From: Sulfurospirillum sp036802865
Lineage (GTDB): Bacteria; Campylobacterota; Campylobacteria; Campylobacterales; Sulfurospirillaceae
NCBI RefSeq assembly: GCF_036802865.1
Contig: NZ_DAIRVK010000002.1
Location: forward strand, 124,001-188,000
DNA length: 64,000 nucleotides
Direction of reading: 5' to 3'
Position 1 is the stretch's first letter. Every line of letters begins with the position of its first letter. Made by a program: the position numbers and the translations under genes. The notes under the pieces were generated by a model. The model ran no database searches. It worked only from the letters and a program-made list of their open reading frames with translations, and was not told where the DNA came from. Positions 8,462 through 15,656 of the stretch are shown in pieces.

Positions 8462-9651
8462 TGTTTATTATCCTTGGGGGTATTTTACTTTTAGGGATGC
8501 TGTGGATTTATGTGCTTATTATACAGCGTAAAAAATTTCAACAATTGATTGATTTTGCGATTGAGGGATTGGTTATTTCACATAAAGGGCTTGTTGTTGA
8601 AATTAATGCACAAGCATTGAAATTTTTTGGTGGAACCGATAAAGAGGAGATTTTAGGTAAGTCTATGTTTACTTTTATTGCCCCAGAATCAAAAGAATTG
8701 GTGCAAAAGCAATCCACCAATAGCCATACTGAGATGTACGAATGTACGCTTTTACGTAAAAATGGAACAACTTTTCCAGCCCTTGTACGCGGTTCTGATA
8801 TGAAAAGCTTTGGAAAGAAATTGCGCGTTTCAGCTGTCATTGATCTGAGTGAACTTAAAGAAGCACAATACGCACTTCAAGCACTCAACGACAACTTAGA
8901 GATACAAGTCAAAGCTCAAATCGAGAAAAATCGTCAGCAAGAGATGATGCTTTTTCAACAATCCCGTCATGCCCAAATGGGTGAGATGATCAGCATGATA
9001 GCCCATCAATGGCGTCAACCCCTTAATGTACTCTCTCTTTTAGCTCAAAATATTGTTTTTAAATACAAACTGCATAAATTGGATGACTCGGTTATGGATG
9101 AGTTTAAAAATGATTCCATGCGCCAGATTTTACAGATGTCTAAGACGATTGATGATTTTAGAGACTTTTTTAAACCCGATAAATCGACAAAGATTTTTGA
9201 TGTAAAAATGCAGTTAGCCCATGCGGTCGAGATGGTGAAGCCTATTGTCGCAGCCCATGGCATCGAGATTAGCTTTCATGGAGAAGATGAGCTTAAAGTG
9301 GAAAGCTTCCCCAATGAGTTTGGTCAGTCCATTATCAACATTCTTAACAACGCTAAAGACGTGCTTTTAGAGAGTTGTGGTGATTATGCCAAACAGATTG
9401 TTGTTGAGGCAAAACGTGGGGAAAATAACACGGTGATTGTTACCATAGAAGATAATGGTGGCGGTATTGACAAGGTCGTTATGCCTTATATCTTTGAGCC
9501 TTATTTTTCAACCAAAGGTGCAAAGCACGGAACGGGGTTAGGGCTTTATATGAGTAAAATTATTGTTGAAGAGCATATGCATGGTAGCCTCAGTGTGAAA
9601 AATGGCACAGAGGGTGCAAAGTTTGAAATTGTACTGCAAGGATTAGCATAA
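8449..9651 (+). CDS. Membrane-anchored PAS sensor histidine kinase
   Basis: One N-terminal transmembrane helix is followed by a PAS domain (about 30-140). After it come a coiled linker, a dimerisation/phosphoacceptor helix (MIAHQWRQPLN, containing the phosphorylated His) and an ATPase domain with NILNNAKDVL, DNGGGI and GTGLGLYMSK boxes. It is a complete sensor kinase of the HisKA type with the HQWRQPL signature. The start at 8449 is chosen because GGAG lies just upstream; the gene overlaps the REC-GGDEF-EAL gene by 13 bp. Its stop overlaps the next ATG (TAATG). Likely partners are the receiver proteins on either side. Confidence 0.9.
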   Translation: MSTMMFIILGGILLLGMLWIYVLIIQRKKFQQLIDFAIEGLVISHKGLVVEINAQALKFFGGTDKEEILGKSMFTFIAPESKELVQKQSTNSHTEMYECTLLRKNGTTFPALVRGSDMKSFGKKLRVSAVIDLSELKEAQYALQALNDNLEIQVKAQIEKNRQQEMMLFQQSRHAQMGEMISMIAHQWRQPLNVLSLLAQNIVFKYKLHKLDDSVMDEFKNDSMRQILQMSKTIDDFRDFFKPDKSTKIFDVKMQLAHAVEMVKPIVAAHGIEISFHGEDELKVESFPNEFGQSIINILNNAKDVLLESCGDYAKQIVVEAKRGENNTVIVTIEDNGGGIDKVVMPYIFEPYFSTKGAKHGTGLGLYMSKIIVEEHMHGSLSVKNGTEGAKFEIVLQGLA

Positions 9652-10070
9652 TGGATTTGAGTCGACTCAAAGGTATTCGTCCTTTGATCATAGAAGATGA
9701 AAAAGATGTATTAGATTCGCTCTTTTCGATTTTTGATACAGTTTTTGATGAGTTTTATACCGCACGAAATGGAGAAGAGGGTTTGTACCGTTTTTACAAA
9801 GATACCCCCGATATTGTTATTACTGATCTTCAAATGCCCTTTATGGGCGGCTTTCGCATGTTAGATCGCATTCGCATTGAAAATAGGGACATCCCCATCA
9901 TCATCACTTCTGCTCACAGTCAGGACAGCCACATGGAGCAAGCCAAAACGCTTAGTGTGAATGAATATCTCGTGAAGCCTTATGATATGGATGAACTTTT
10001 TGAAAAGATTTACGACTGTTGTATTCCTGAAAGATCAGGCAAGATCGATCTCGATCAATTTTCCTTGTAA
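9651..10070 (+). CDS. Stand-alone receiver (CheY-like) response regulator
   Basis: This single receiver domain of 139 residues has the acidic pocket (EDEKD), the phosphoacceptor Asp in VITDLQMPFMGG and the Lys in VKPYD. It has no output domain, so it probably acts by protein contact or as a phosphate relay. Its ATG overlaps the kinase stop (TAATG), so the two are translationally coupled and the kinase is the likely donor. The 3' end overlaps the convergent flavodiiron gene by 36 bp. Confidence 0.88.
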   Translation: MDLSRLKGIRPLIIEDEKDVLDSLFSIFDTVFDEFYTARNGEEGLYRFYKDTPDIVITDLQMPFMGGFRMLDRIRIENRDIPIIITSAHSQDSHMEQAKTLSVNEYLVKPYDMDELFEKIYDCCIPERSGKIDLDQFSL

Positions 10071-11267
10071 AATTTCTGCAAATTCGACGCCAAATTCATA
10101 GCACGTTTGAAGCTCTTCTTGAGAGGGAATCAATTTAATCTTTAAAGGTGTTAGTGGAGGAACCCTTAATTTAAGGGATTTGAGTCGTGCCAAGATATGA
10201 TCGACCGCTTCACCACTCCAACCGTATGAGCCAAAAGCCCCCGCACACTTTCCTTGTTTGTCTAAAAACATCAAACATGAAAGCAAGTCCCACACAGGTT
10301 TAGGGGCATCGGCATTGATAGTGGGTGTGCCGATTAAAAAGCCATCGCTCTCTTCTAAAATGGCCATCATATTTTGCTCTTCAATGGAAGCTAGATCGTA
10401 CATATTTGCGACGACACCTTCAACACTCTCACACCCTTCAAAGATCATTTGTGCCATCTCTTGCGTATTTTTATAGCTGGTTAGATAGAAGATCGAGAGG
10501 ATTTTTTTACCAGAAATTTCAGTGTCAATTTTATGGCTCCATTGCTTATAGGACTCGATATATTGCTGTGGATTGTCGCGTAAAATTGGTCCATGAAGTG
10601 GCGCAATCAGGGCTATATCAAAACGCTCATACAGTTTCAACGCACTTCTAACGTAGCTTTGAAACGGACGCATAATGTGGTCATAATAGTACTGAAACGC
10701 ATAGGAAAAATCACCCACTTTATCGTTAAATAGACGCTTGTCGTAGTAGTGTGAACCAAAGACATCGCCACTAAAAAGTAACTTGCTTTCATGGACATAA
10801 CTGCTCATAGTTTCAGGCCAATGCAGATAGGGTGTGGTTAAAAAGGTGATGGTTTTACCGCCCAAAGAGAGCTGTTTGTTGGTCCAAATCGTCTCAAAGT
10901 TGATCTCTTCGGTGTTCGTGAGGGCTTTAAGCATCGTGGTTGCTTGAGGCGAGATGAGAACCTTGGCTTGGGGTGCTTTTCGGATGAGTTCAGGCAGTGC
11001 CCCCGAGTGATCAGGCTCGATATGATGGATGATGACGTATTTGATTTCATCATACGTGCACAATGCCTCAAGATGAGCAAAAAATTCAGCTTGAAACTCT
11101 TTTTTAACCGTATCGACGATGATGACACCTTCATCAGTCTTGATAAGATAAGCGTTATAACTTGAACCATTTGCAGTGCGCATCACAATGTCAAAGGTTC
11201 GAATATTGGGGTCAAATACACCTATATAATAGATGTCCTTAGCTATGATTATGGGATGTTGGTGCAT
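10035..11267 (-). CDS. fprA: Flavodiiron protein (A-type flavoprotein, FprA-like)
   Basis: Flavodiiron proteins reduce oxygen to water or NO to N2O. The N-terminal metallo-beta-lactamase-like domain carries the diiron motif HIEPDH at residues 82-87 plus downstream His/Asp ligands (HWPETM, FSGDVFG, APLHGP). The C-terminal flavodoxin-like domain (about 255-405) has the FMN loops FYLTSYKNT and GTPTINADA. It is the third gene of the ferredoxin/NifX-like operon behind a sigma-54 promoter and overlaps the NifX-like gene by 29 bp. That context suggests protection of nitrogenase from oxygen, with the adjacent ferredoxin as a possible donor. Confidence 0.93.
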   Translation of the reverse strand: MHQHPIIIAKDIYYIGVFDPNIRTFDIVMRTANGSSYNAYLIKTDEGVIIVDTVKKEFQAEFFAHLEALCTYDEIKYVIIHHIEPDHSGALPELIRKAPQAKVLISPQATTMLKALTNTEEINFETIWTNKQLSLGGKTITFLTTPYLHWPETMSSYVHESKLLFSGDVFGSHYYDKRLFNDKVGDFSYAFQYYYDHIMRPFQSYVRSALKLYERFDIALIAPLHGPILRDNPQQYIESYKQWSHKIDTEISGKKILSIFYLTSYKNTQEMAQMIFEGCESVEGVVANMYDLASIEEQNMMAILEESDGFLIGTPTINADAPKPVWDLLSCLMFLDKQGKCAGAFGSYGWSGEAVDHILARLKSLKLRVPPLTPLKIKLIPSQEELQTCYEFGVEFAEILQGKLIEIDLA

Positions 11268-11622
11268 GGAGAAACCTTTGCATCCAAAGAGGCGGATTGC
11301 TATTTTTTAACGTAATGAGTGAGTTTAAAAGCGCATCAATGCGCTCATTTTCTTTTTCAACTTTGAGAACAAAAATACCTGAACCCTTGACCATCAATGA
11401 AGCGCGCGGGCCTATGTGTGAAACACATAAAATATTGGCATCTTCTAAGCATTCGATTTTATAAGCGAGTTTGTCGCCTTCTTCAGTAATCTCCTTGGAA
11501 GAATCCAGCGCTTTAAGAAAGACAAAACTATCTTCCAATAATTCATAAAGATAGTAGCATTTGCACCAGCCAAAGTGGTCATTGGCATGAATGTTATCTG
11601 TCGATGCAAATGCTATTTTCAT
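11239..11622 (-). CDS. NifX/NafY-family FeMo-cofactor-binding protein
   Basis: The 127-residue protein matches the dinitrogenase iron-molybdenum cofactor-binding fold. It starts with a beta strand MKIAFASTDN, followed by the family motif NDHFGWCKCYYLYE and a central ANILCVSHIGPRAS strand-turn. Members bind NifB-co or FeMo-co and act as carriers or reservoirs. This copy has two close cysteines (WCKC) not present in the NifX at 24083. It lies 4 bp after the ferredoxin gene and overlaps fprA, so the three genes form one transcription unit. It is distinct from nifX and from the NifB tail. Confidence 0.85.
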   Translation of the reverse strand: MKIAFASTDNIHANDHFGWCKCYYLYELLEDSFVFLKALDSSKEITEEGDKLAYKIECLEDANILCVSHIGPRASLMVKGSGIFVLKVEKENERIDALLNSLITLKNSNPPLWMQRFLHAPTSHNHS

Positions 11623-11626
11623 GTTT

Positions 11627-12004
11627 TTACTCCGCTACAGGCGTTTGAGCTTGACGCGCGGCAATAGAGATCGCTTCGCGGTAAGGCTTAGGAGAAATCT
11701 CTGGGAACATGATGCCGTTTTTCTTATGCTCACGAATGTTATAAAGACCACTCTCATGACCCGCTACATAGTACGCATTGTACTCAGCCGTATAAGGCAT
11801 ATCCCATACGATAGCACCCTCTGTTGGACAGGCATCTGCACATTTTGGTGTTGTACCATCGGAACACTCGATGCATTTTTCAGGTTTAACATACGTTGTG
11901 TCACCATTAATCGGTGAATCGCTTGCACTAACGATTGCTGTTGCTGGGCACTCGTCGATACAACTGTCACAATTGATACATACTTCTGTAATTCTTACTG
12001 CCAT
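11627..12004 (-). CDS. fdxN: 2[4Fe-4S] ferredoxin, FdxN type
   Basis: This low-potential electron carrier contains two clusters. The first site is CINCDSCIDECP (C9, C12, C15, C19). The second is CIEC followed 8 residues later by CADACP, the longer spacing typical of nif-associated ferredoxins. The 125-residue length includes an extra C-terminal 55 residues without cysteines. It is the first gene after a sigma-54 promoter, with a leader of about 120 nt containing a strong hairpin. It probably donates electrons to NifH, NifB or the flavodiiron protein. Confidence 0.9.
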   Translation of the reverse strand: MAVRITEVCINCDSCIDECPATAIVSASDSPINGDTTYVKPEKCIECSDGTTPKCADACPTEGAIVWDMPYTAEYNAYYVAGHESGLYNIREHKKNGIMFPEISPKPYREAISIAARQAQTPVAE

Positions 12005-12062
12005 GATAAATCCTTTTGATGGGAATGGATTAGTAACTCAAAAAAGCCTTGCTGAAAAATAG

Positions 12063-12097
12063 CCCACGATGCAAAAAGGGCTTGATCGCATCGTGGG
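12063..12097 (-). promoter_or_regulatory. Hairpin in the ferredoxin operon leader (possible attenuator)
   Basis: A perfect 10-bp inverted repeat (12063-12072 with 12088-12097) encloses a 15-nt loop and is followed on the minus strand by CTATTTTTC. It lies between the -12/-24 element and the ferredoxin ATG, so it is in the mRNA leader. It could attenuate transcription or stabilise the message. It could also be a leaky terminator for the DsbA-like operon upstream. Confidence 0.55.
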
Positions 12098-12134
12098 TGT
12101 TGAGTAAGGGTTTTTAAAGGTACACATCTGTGTA

Positions 12135-12152
12135 TTTGCAAGAGGTGTTCCA
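12135..12152 (-). promoter_or_regulatory. Sigma-54 (-24/-12) promoter of the ferredoxin/NifX-like/FprA operon
   Basis: On the minus strand the element reads TGGAACACCTCTTGCAAA. GG and GC are 10 nt apart, and both halves are close to the sigma-54 consensus (TGGCACG-N4-TTGC). It is the best match of the set in the window. The predicted start near 12126 leaves a leader of about 120 nt. Confidence 0.85.
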
Positions 12153-12211
12153 TAAAGGATTTTTCAAAGTCAGAGAAAAGACTAAAAAGAAAAAATTATA
12201 TGAGGAAAGGC

Positions 12212-12844
12212 TTAGTCTTTTAATTGGTGCACTACTGCTTCGAGGTTAGCATAGAGTGCATTTGTAGGGATTTGCCAACGTTTTTCTTCTCTTTGAGCAA
12301 TAAATGTTGGAACACCATTGGCGCCAAATTCCTGCATGAAAGCCTGTGCTTTGGTGATGCGCGTGTGATTGGCTTCGATGAGTGTTTTATCGTTAGCCTC
12401 AAGCATCATGGAGGCATCTTCAAGCTCAAGCGTTTTTAAAATATGCGTCAGCGTTGTGAGGGAAGTGATATCTTTACCATCAACATAGCGTGCGTGCTGA
12501 ATTGCTTTAAGGACTTCAAATTCTTTTTCTTGATTTGTTAACATGACAGCCGTCAACGCCATTGTTGCGGCACTGCTATCAAAAAATTGTTGACGATCGC
12601 CAAGAACATTTTTACGATATGCCTCAGTAAAACTTTGCCCTGTCATATGTGCAATCTTTTGATCATTTTCCCAAGCATATGCTGCGAAGTCAGCATCCAT
12701 TTTGCGCACTTTTCCTGTGGAAAATAGACCCGTAGGCATTAAGGAAACATCAATGCCATACGTCTCAACAAGTTTAGAAACAGCGCCTGAAGCGCCATAA
12801 CACCAACCACACAATGGGTCGAGTAAATAATATAATTTAGCCAT
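12212..12844 (-). CDS. DsbA-family oxidoreductase (FrnE-like)
   Basis: This thioredoxin-fold protein has the active site CGWC at residues 12-15 right after the first strand (LYYLLDPLCGWCYG). The helical insertion and the late cis-Pro loop (NGVPTFIA) are typical of the DsbA/FrnE group. There is no signal peptide, so it is probably a cytoplasmic thiol-disulphide oxidoreductase or isomerase-like protein. It is the last gene of the operon headed by the Rrf2 regulator, 15 bp after the SnoaL-like gene. A glutathione-S-transferase-kappa-like function cannot be excluded. Confidence 0.85.
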   Translation of the reverse strand: MAKLYYLLDPLCGWCYGASGAVSKLVETYGIDVSLMPTGLFSTGKVRKMDADFAAYAWENDQKIAHMTGQSFTEAYRKNVLGDRQQFFDSSAATMALTAVMLTNQEKEFEVLKAIQHARYVDGKDITSLTTLTHILKTLELEDASMMLEANDKTLIEANHTRITKAQAFMQEFGANGVPTFIAQREEKRWQIPTNALYANLEAVVHQLKD

Positions 12845-12859
12845 ATTGTCTCTTTTGGC

Positions 12860-13342
12860 TTAATTGTTGTAAAACATGGTGTTGTTGTTTTCTGACTTCT
12901 CAGGAACGGCTTGGGCTACATCCCAATGCTCAACGATTTTTCCATTTTCCAATTTGAAAATATCGATGATGGCTCTGCCAAGTGTTCCTGGTTCACGTAC
13001 AGCATGTACATGTAAAATGACATAATCACCCTCAGCAAAAGAGCGTTTAATCTCACTGTGAGATTGTGGGAACTTCTCACGTAGAAAAACAATGTAATTG
13101 CTAAGCCCATCAGGACCATCTTTGACATTGGGATTGTGCTGGGTGTAGCGATTGCCAAGATAGGGCATAGCCGCATCGAGGTTTTTTTGATTGAGCGCTT
13201 TTTCATAAAAATCAAGCACAATTTGGCGGTTTGTTTCTTCTTTTGCATGGGTGTTATCACTGGCAGTTGCAGCTGGTACGAGTGCAACAAACGAAGCGAT
13301 GAGTGCCGTCGAGATAAGTTTCAACATTTTTTTCAATAACAT
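12860..13342 (-). CDS. Secreted SnoaL-like (NTF2-fold) protein
   Basis: An N-terminal signal peptide (KKMLKLISTALIASFVALVPAA) is followed by a SnoaL/NTF2-like domain of about 125 residues. It contains the family pattern NRQIVLDFYEKALNQKN at the start and YTQHNPNVKDGPDG in the middle. Such periplasmic members have no assigned enzymatic role. AGGA precedes the ATG by 7 nt. The gene lies between the MoaF-like lipoprotein and DsbA-like genes in the Rrf2 operon, so the set may respond to one redox or electrophile stress. Confidence 0.8.
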   Translation of the reverse strand: MLLKKMLKLISTALIASFVALVPAATASDNTHAKEETNRQIVLDFYEKALNQKNLDAAMPYLGNRYTQHNPNVKDGPDGLSNYIVFLREKFPQSHSEIKRSFAEGDYVILHVHAVREPGTLGRAIIDIFKLENGKIVEHWDVAQAVPEKSENNNTMFYNN

Positions 13343-13355
13343 CTTTTTGTCCTAT

Positions 13356-13751
13356 TTATTTGATTTCGGTAACGGTTCCGCTGAGTGGAATAATTTCAGC
13401 GTCAATTTTCAAAAAGGCATTGATTTTTTTCTCTTTGAGATTTAAGACAAGACTTACACCTAAACCATCTGCTTCAATCCATGATACAAAGAAGGTATAT
13501 GGATTAAGTTGCTGTAATGCGTATGTTTCATCTGATTCTTTTCCAGCTTCTTCGCCTTTGATGGCTTTCCAATGTAATGTCTCGGTTGATTTATAGTTAA
13601 CACGATACACGGCAGTACCATAATCGTACTCAAATGTTTTTCCAGCCAATGTCAAGGGTTCACTTTTTTCTGGCGCATCTTTTGTACAACCTATAAAGCT
13701 TAATACGAGTGTTAAACAACACAGTGACATCAATAATGTTTTAAAATTCAT
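13356..13751 (-). CDS. MoaF-related lipoprotein
   Basis: The N-terminus carries a lipoprotein signal with lipobox SFIGC at about residues 18-22. The mature part (about 100 residues) resembles the MoaF-like beta-barrel family: AGKTFEYDYGTAVYRVNY, then TLHWKAIKGEEAGKESDETY and FVSWIEADGLGVSLVLN. The fold is lipocalin-like and its ligand is unknown. It sits between the Rrf2 regulator (13 bp upstream) and the SnoaL-like gene, so all four genes are probably one transcript. Confidence 0.78.
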   Translation of the reverse strand: MNFKTLLMSLCCLTLVLSFIGCTKDAPEKSEPLTLAGKTFEYDYGTAVYRVNYKSTETLHWKAIKGEEAGKESDETYALQQLNPYTFFVSWIEADGLGVSLVLNLKEKKINAFLKIDAEIIPLSGTVTEIK

Positions 13752-13764
13752 GGATTCTTTGCCT

Positions 13765-14178
13765 TTAAGGTATTTTACGAATCAAGTGCTCTAACGTAAC
13801 CGCTTTTAAAACAGTTTCCATGGCACTTTGAGCTTCATTCATAATGGTTTCAAGTAAAAATTGAATGGAAGCACCTATCTCACAGTCTATATTTGGATTT
13901 TCATGGATGCTAAAAAGTTGCATTGATTCATTCACTGCAACAGCGTTGTAAATATCCAAAAGTGTTATTTCATCTGTTTTTTTCTTCAACACATAACCAC
14001 TTTTCCCCCTAATGCCAGACAGTAAATCCGCTTTTTGCAAAAGCCCTATAATACGTCTTATAACGACAGGATTTGTATTGACACTCCCTGCGATAAGCGC
14101 GGAAGTACAGGGCTCTTTTTCTGTCGCAACTAAAAGTAATGCATGCACAGCAACAGAAAACTTTGTGCTAATTCTCAT
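13765..14178 (-). CDS. Rrf2-family transcription regulator
   Basis: The protein has an N-terminal winged helix (ISTKFSVAVHALLLVA... VVIRRIIGLLQKADLLSGIRGKSGYVL) and a C-terminal dimerisation helix. Its length of 137 residues is typical. The three-Cys Fe-S cluster motif of IscR/NsrR is absent; only C24 and one Cys near residue 97 are present. It therefore resembles the YwnA-type redox or electrophile-responsive subgroup. A 7-7-7 inverted repeat 16 bp upstream of the start is the likely operator, implying autoregulation of this four-gene operon. Confidence 0.88.
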   Translation of the reverse strand: MRISTKFSVAVHALLLVATEKEPCTSALIAGSVNTNPVVIRRIIGLLQKADLLSGIRGKSGYVLKKKTDEITLLDIYNAVAVNESMQLFSIHENPNIDCEIGASIQFLLETIMNEAQSAMETVLKAVTLEHLIRKIP

Positions 14179-14193
14179 AAAAATCCTTTTTAG

Positions 14194-14214
14194 TTGTAAC
14201 CATTATAGTTACAA
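14194..14214. promoter_or_regulatory. Inverted repeat, probable Rrf2 operator
   Basis: TTGTAAC and GTTACAA form a perfect 7-bp inverted repeat separated by 7 nt (CATTATA). It lies 16 bp upstream of the Rrf2 gene start, where a repressor site is expected. nifE on the other side starts about 95 bp away and is probably not controlled by it. Confidence 0.65.
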
Positions 14215-14282
14215 GTTGTTAATATGTCAAGGGTAACGTGAAATTATACTTTTAAAATTTGTAAGAAGTCTATTGCACAGAA

Positions 14283-14299
14283 TGGAATGAATTGTGCAA
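14283..14299 (+). promoter_or_regulatory. Candidate sigma-54 promoter of nifE
   Basis: TGGAATGAATTGTGCAA has GG and GC separated by 10 nt and shares GGAA plus TTGTGCAA with the nifB promoter. The GGAACAC half is weaker than in the other elements. The predicted transcription start (about 14309) falls next to the nifE ATG, which would make the mRNA essentially leaderless. Confidence 0.55.
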
Positions 14300-14309
14300 C
14301 TCTCTTAGT

Positions 14310-15656
14310 ATGGTAAACAAAAAACTGATCAAGGATTTGTTAAACGAGAGTGCTTGTTCTCATAACAAAACCAAAAAAGCGAGCTGTGATAAACCGAAAC
14401 CTGGAGCGACGAGCGGAGGGTGTGCGTTTGAGGGAGCGCAAATATCACTTTTTCCTTATGCGGATGCTGTGCATTTGGTGCATGGTCCCGACACTTGTCT
14501 TGGCGCTTCGTGGGAGACTCGAGCTACGCTTACAAGCTATGAGGGTGAAAACAACACACCACTAGGCTATTGCACCAACGTGACCACGCAAGACATCATT
14601 TTTGGCGGTGACAAGAAGCTTGCTGACGCAATCTCGTACATCGTAGAACATAAAAAGCCTAAGGCGATTTTTGTCTATGAAACCTGTGTCACAGCGATGA
14701 TCGGTGATAATATGGACTACACCTGTCAATGTGCAGAGGAGCAGTTTAACATACCCATTGTCGTGGTACATTCTCCTGGGTTTGTTGGCAGTAAGAACTT
14801 AGGCTCACGTCTTGCGGGTGAAGCGGTTTTAGATGCACTGGTGGGTACACGCGAGCCAGAATTTGTGCATCCGTATGGCATTAATTTGATTGGTGATTAT
14901 AACGTGACAGGTGATATGTGGCAGTATAAGCCTATACTTGAACGCATTGGTATCAAAGTCGTTGCTACACTTTCAGGCGATGGACGCATTGAAGATATCC
15001 AAACAGCTCATACCGCGAAGCTCAATGTCATCGTCTGTGCGAAGTCCTTAGTCACCTTGTGCCGTAAAATGCAAGAACGCTACAACATCCCTTATGTCAG
15101 TGTCTCTTTTTACGGTAAACGTGATACTTCAAATGCCATTCGCTCTATCGTGAATGCGTTTGGTGATGCTGAACTTATTGCCAAAGCGGAAGTGATTATT
15201 ACCGAGGAAGAGGCGAATTTGGTTGAGCGTTTGAAGCCGTACCATGTGATGCTCAAAAATAAAAAAGCCATCTTAAACACAGGTGGCAACAAGTCGTGGT
15301 CTATTGCTTCGGCATTGCAAGACATCGGCATCGAAGTGGTGGCAACTTGTGTTCAAAAAGCAACCGAAGAAGATGTCGCGATAGCAAGTTCGTATGTGCC
15401 CATTGTCTTTAAAAACCCTGGCGTTGAACAGCCTAAACTCATTGATGAGCATAAAGTGGACATTTTGCTGGCGGGTGGACGTAGTCTTTATACAGCGATT
15501 AAAAAGCGCATCGCTTTTGTGGATGTCAATCAAGAAAAAAAAGTGAGTTATGGCGCATACGGTGGACTTGAAAACCTTGCCATCGATGTATGCGCAGCAC
15601 TTGCAAATCCAGTCTTTAAAATTGTTGGAAAGGTCGCACCATGGGAGCTACAATGA
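14310..15656 (+). CDS. nifE: FeMo-cofactor scaffold protein NifE
   Basis: NifE forms the NifEN complex on which NifB-co matures to FeMo-cofactor. It resembles NifD. Counting from MVNKKL, C38 (SGGC), C63 (HGPDTC) and the Cys of YETCVTAMIGDN align with the cluster ligands C37, C62 and C124 of Azotobacter NifE. The N-terminal ACSHN and GATSGGCAFEGAQI segments are diagnostic. The ATG at 14310 is chosen from homology; a TTG at 14292 is in frame. No ribosome-binding site is visible before either. The stop overlaps the nifN start (ATGA). Confidence 0.96.
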   Translation: MVNKKLIKDLLNESACSHNKTKKASCDKPKPGATSGGCAFEGAQISLFPYADAVHLVHGPDTCLGASWETRATLTSYEGENNTPLGYCTNVTTQDIIFGGDKKLADAISYIVEHKKPKAIFVYETCVTAMIGDNMDYTCQCAEEQFNIPIVVVHSPGFVGSKNLGSRLAGEAVLDALVGTREPEFVHPYGINLIGDYNVTGDMWQYKPILERIGIKVVATLSGDGRIEDIQTAHTAKLNVIVCAKSLVTLCRKMQERYNIPYVSVSFYGKRDTSNAIRSIVNAFGDAELIAKAEVIITEEEANLVERLKPYHVMLKNKKAILNTGGNKSWSIASALQDIGIEVVATCVQKATEEDVAIASSYVPIVFKNPGVEQPKLIDEHKVDILLAGGRSLYTAIKKRIAFVDVNQEKKVSYGAYGGLENLAIDVCAALANPVFKIVGKVAPWELQ

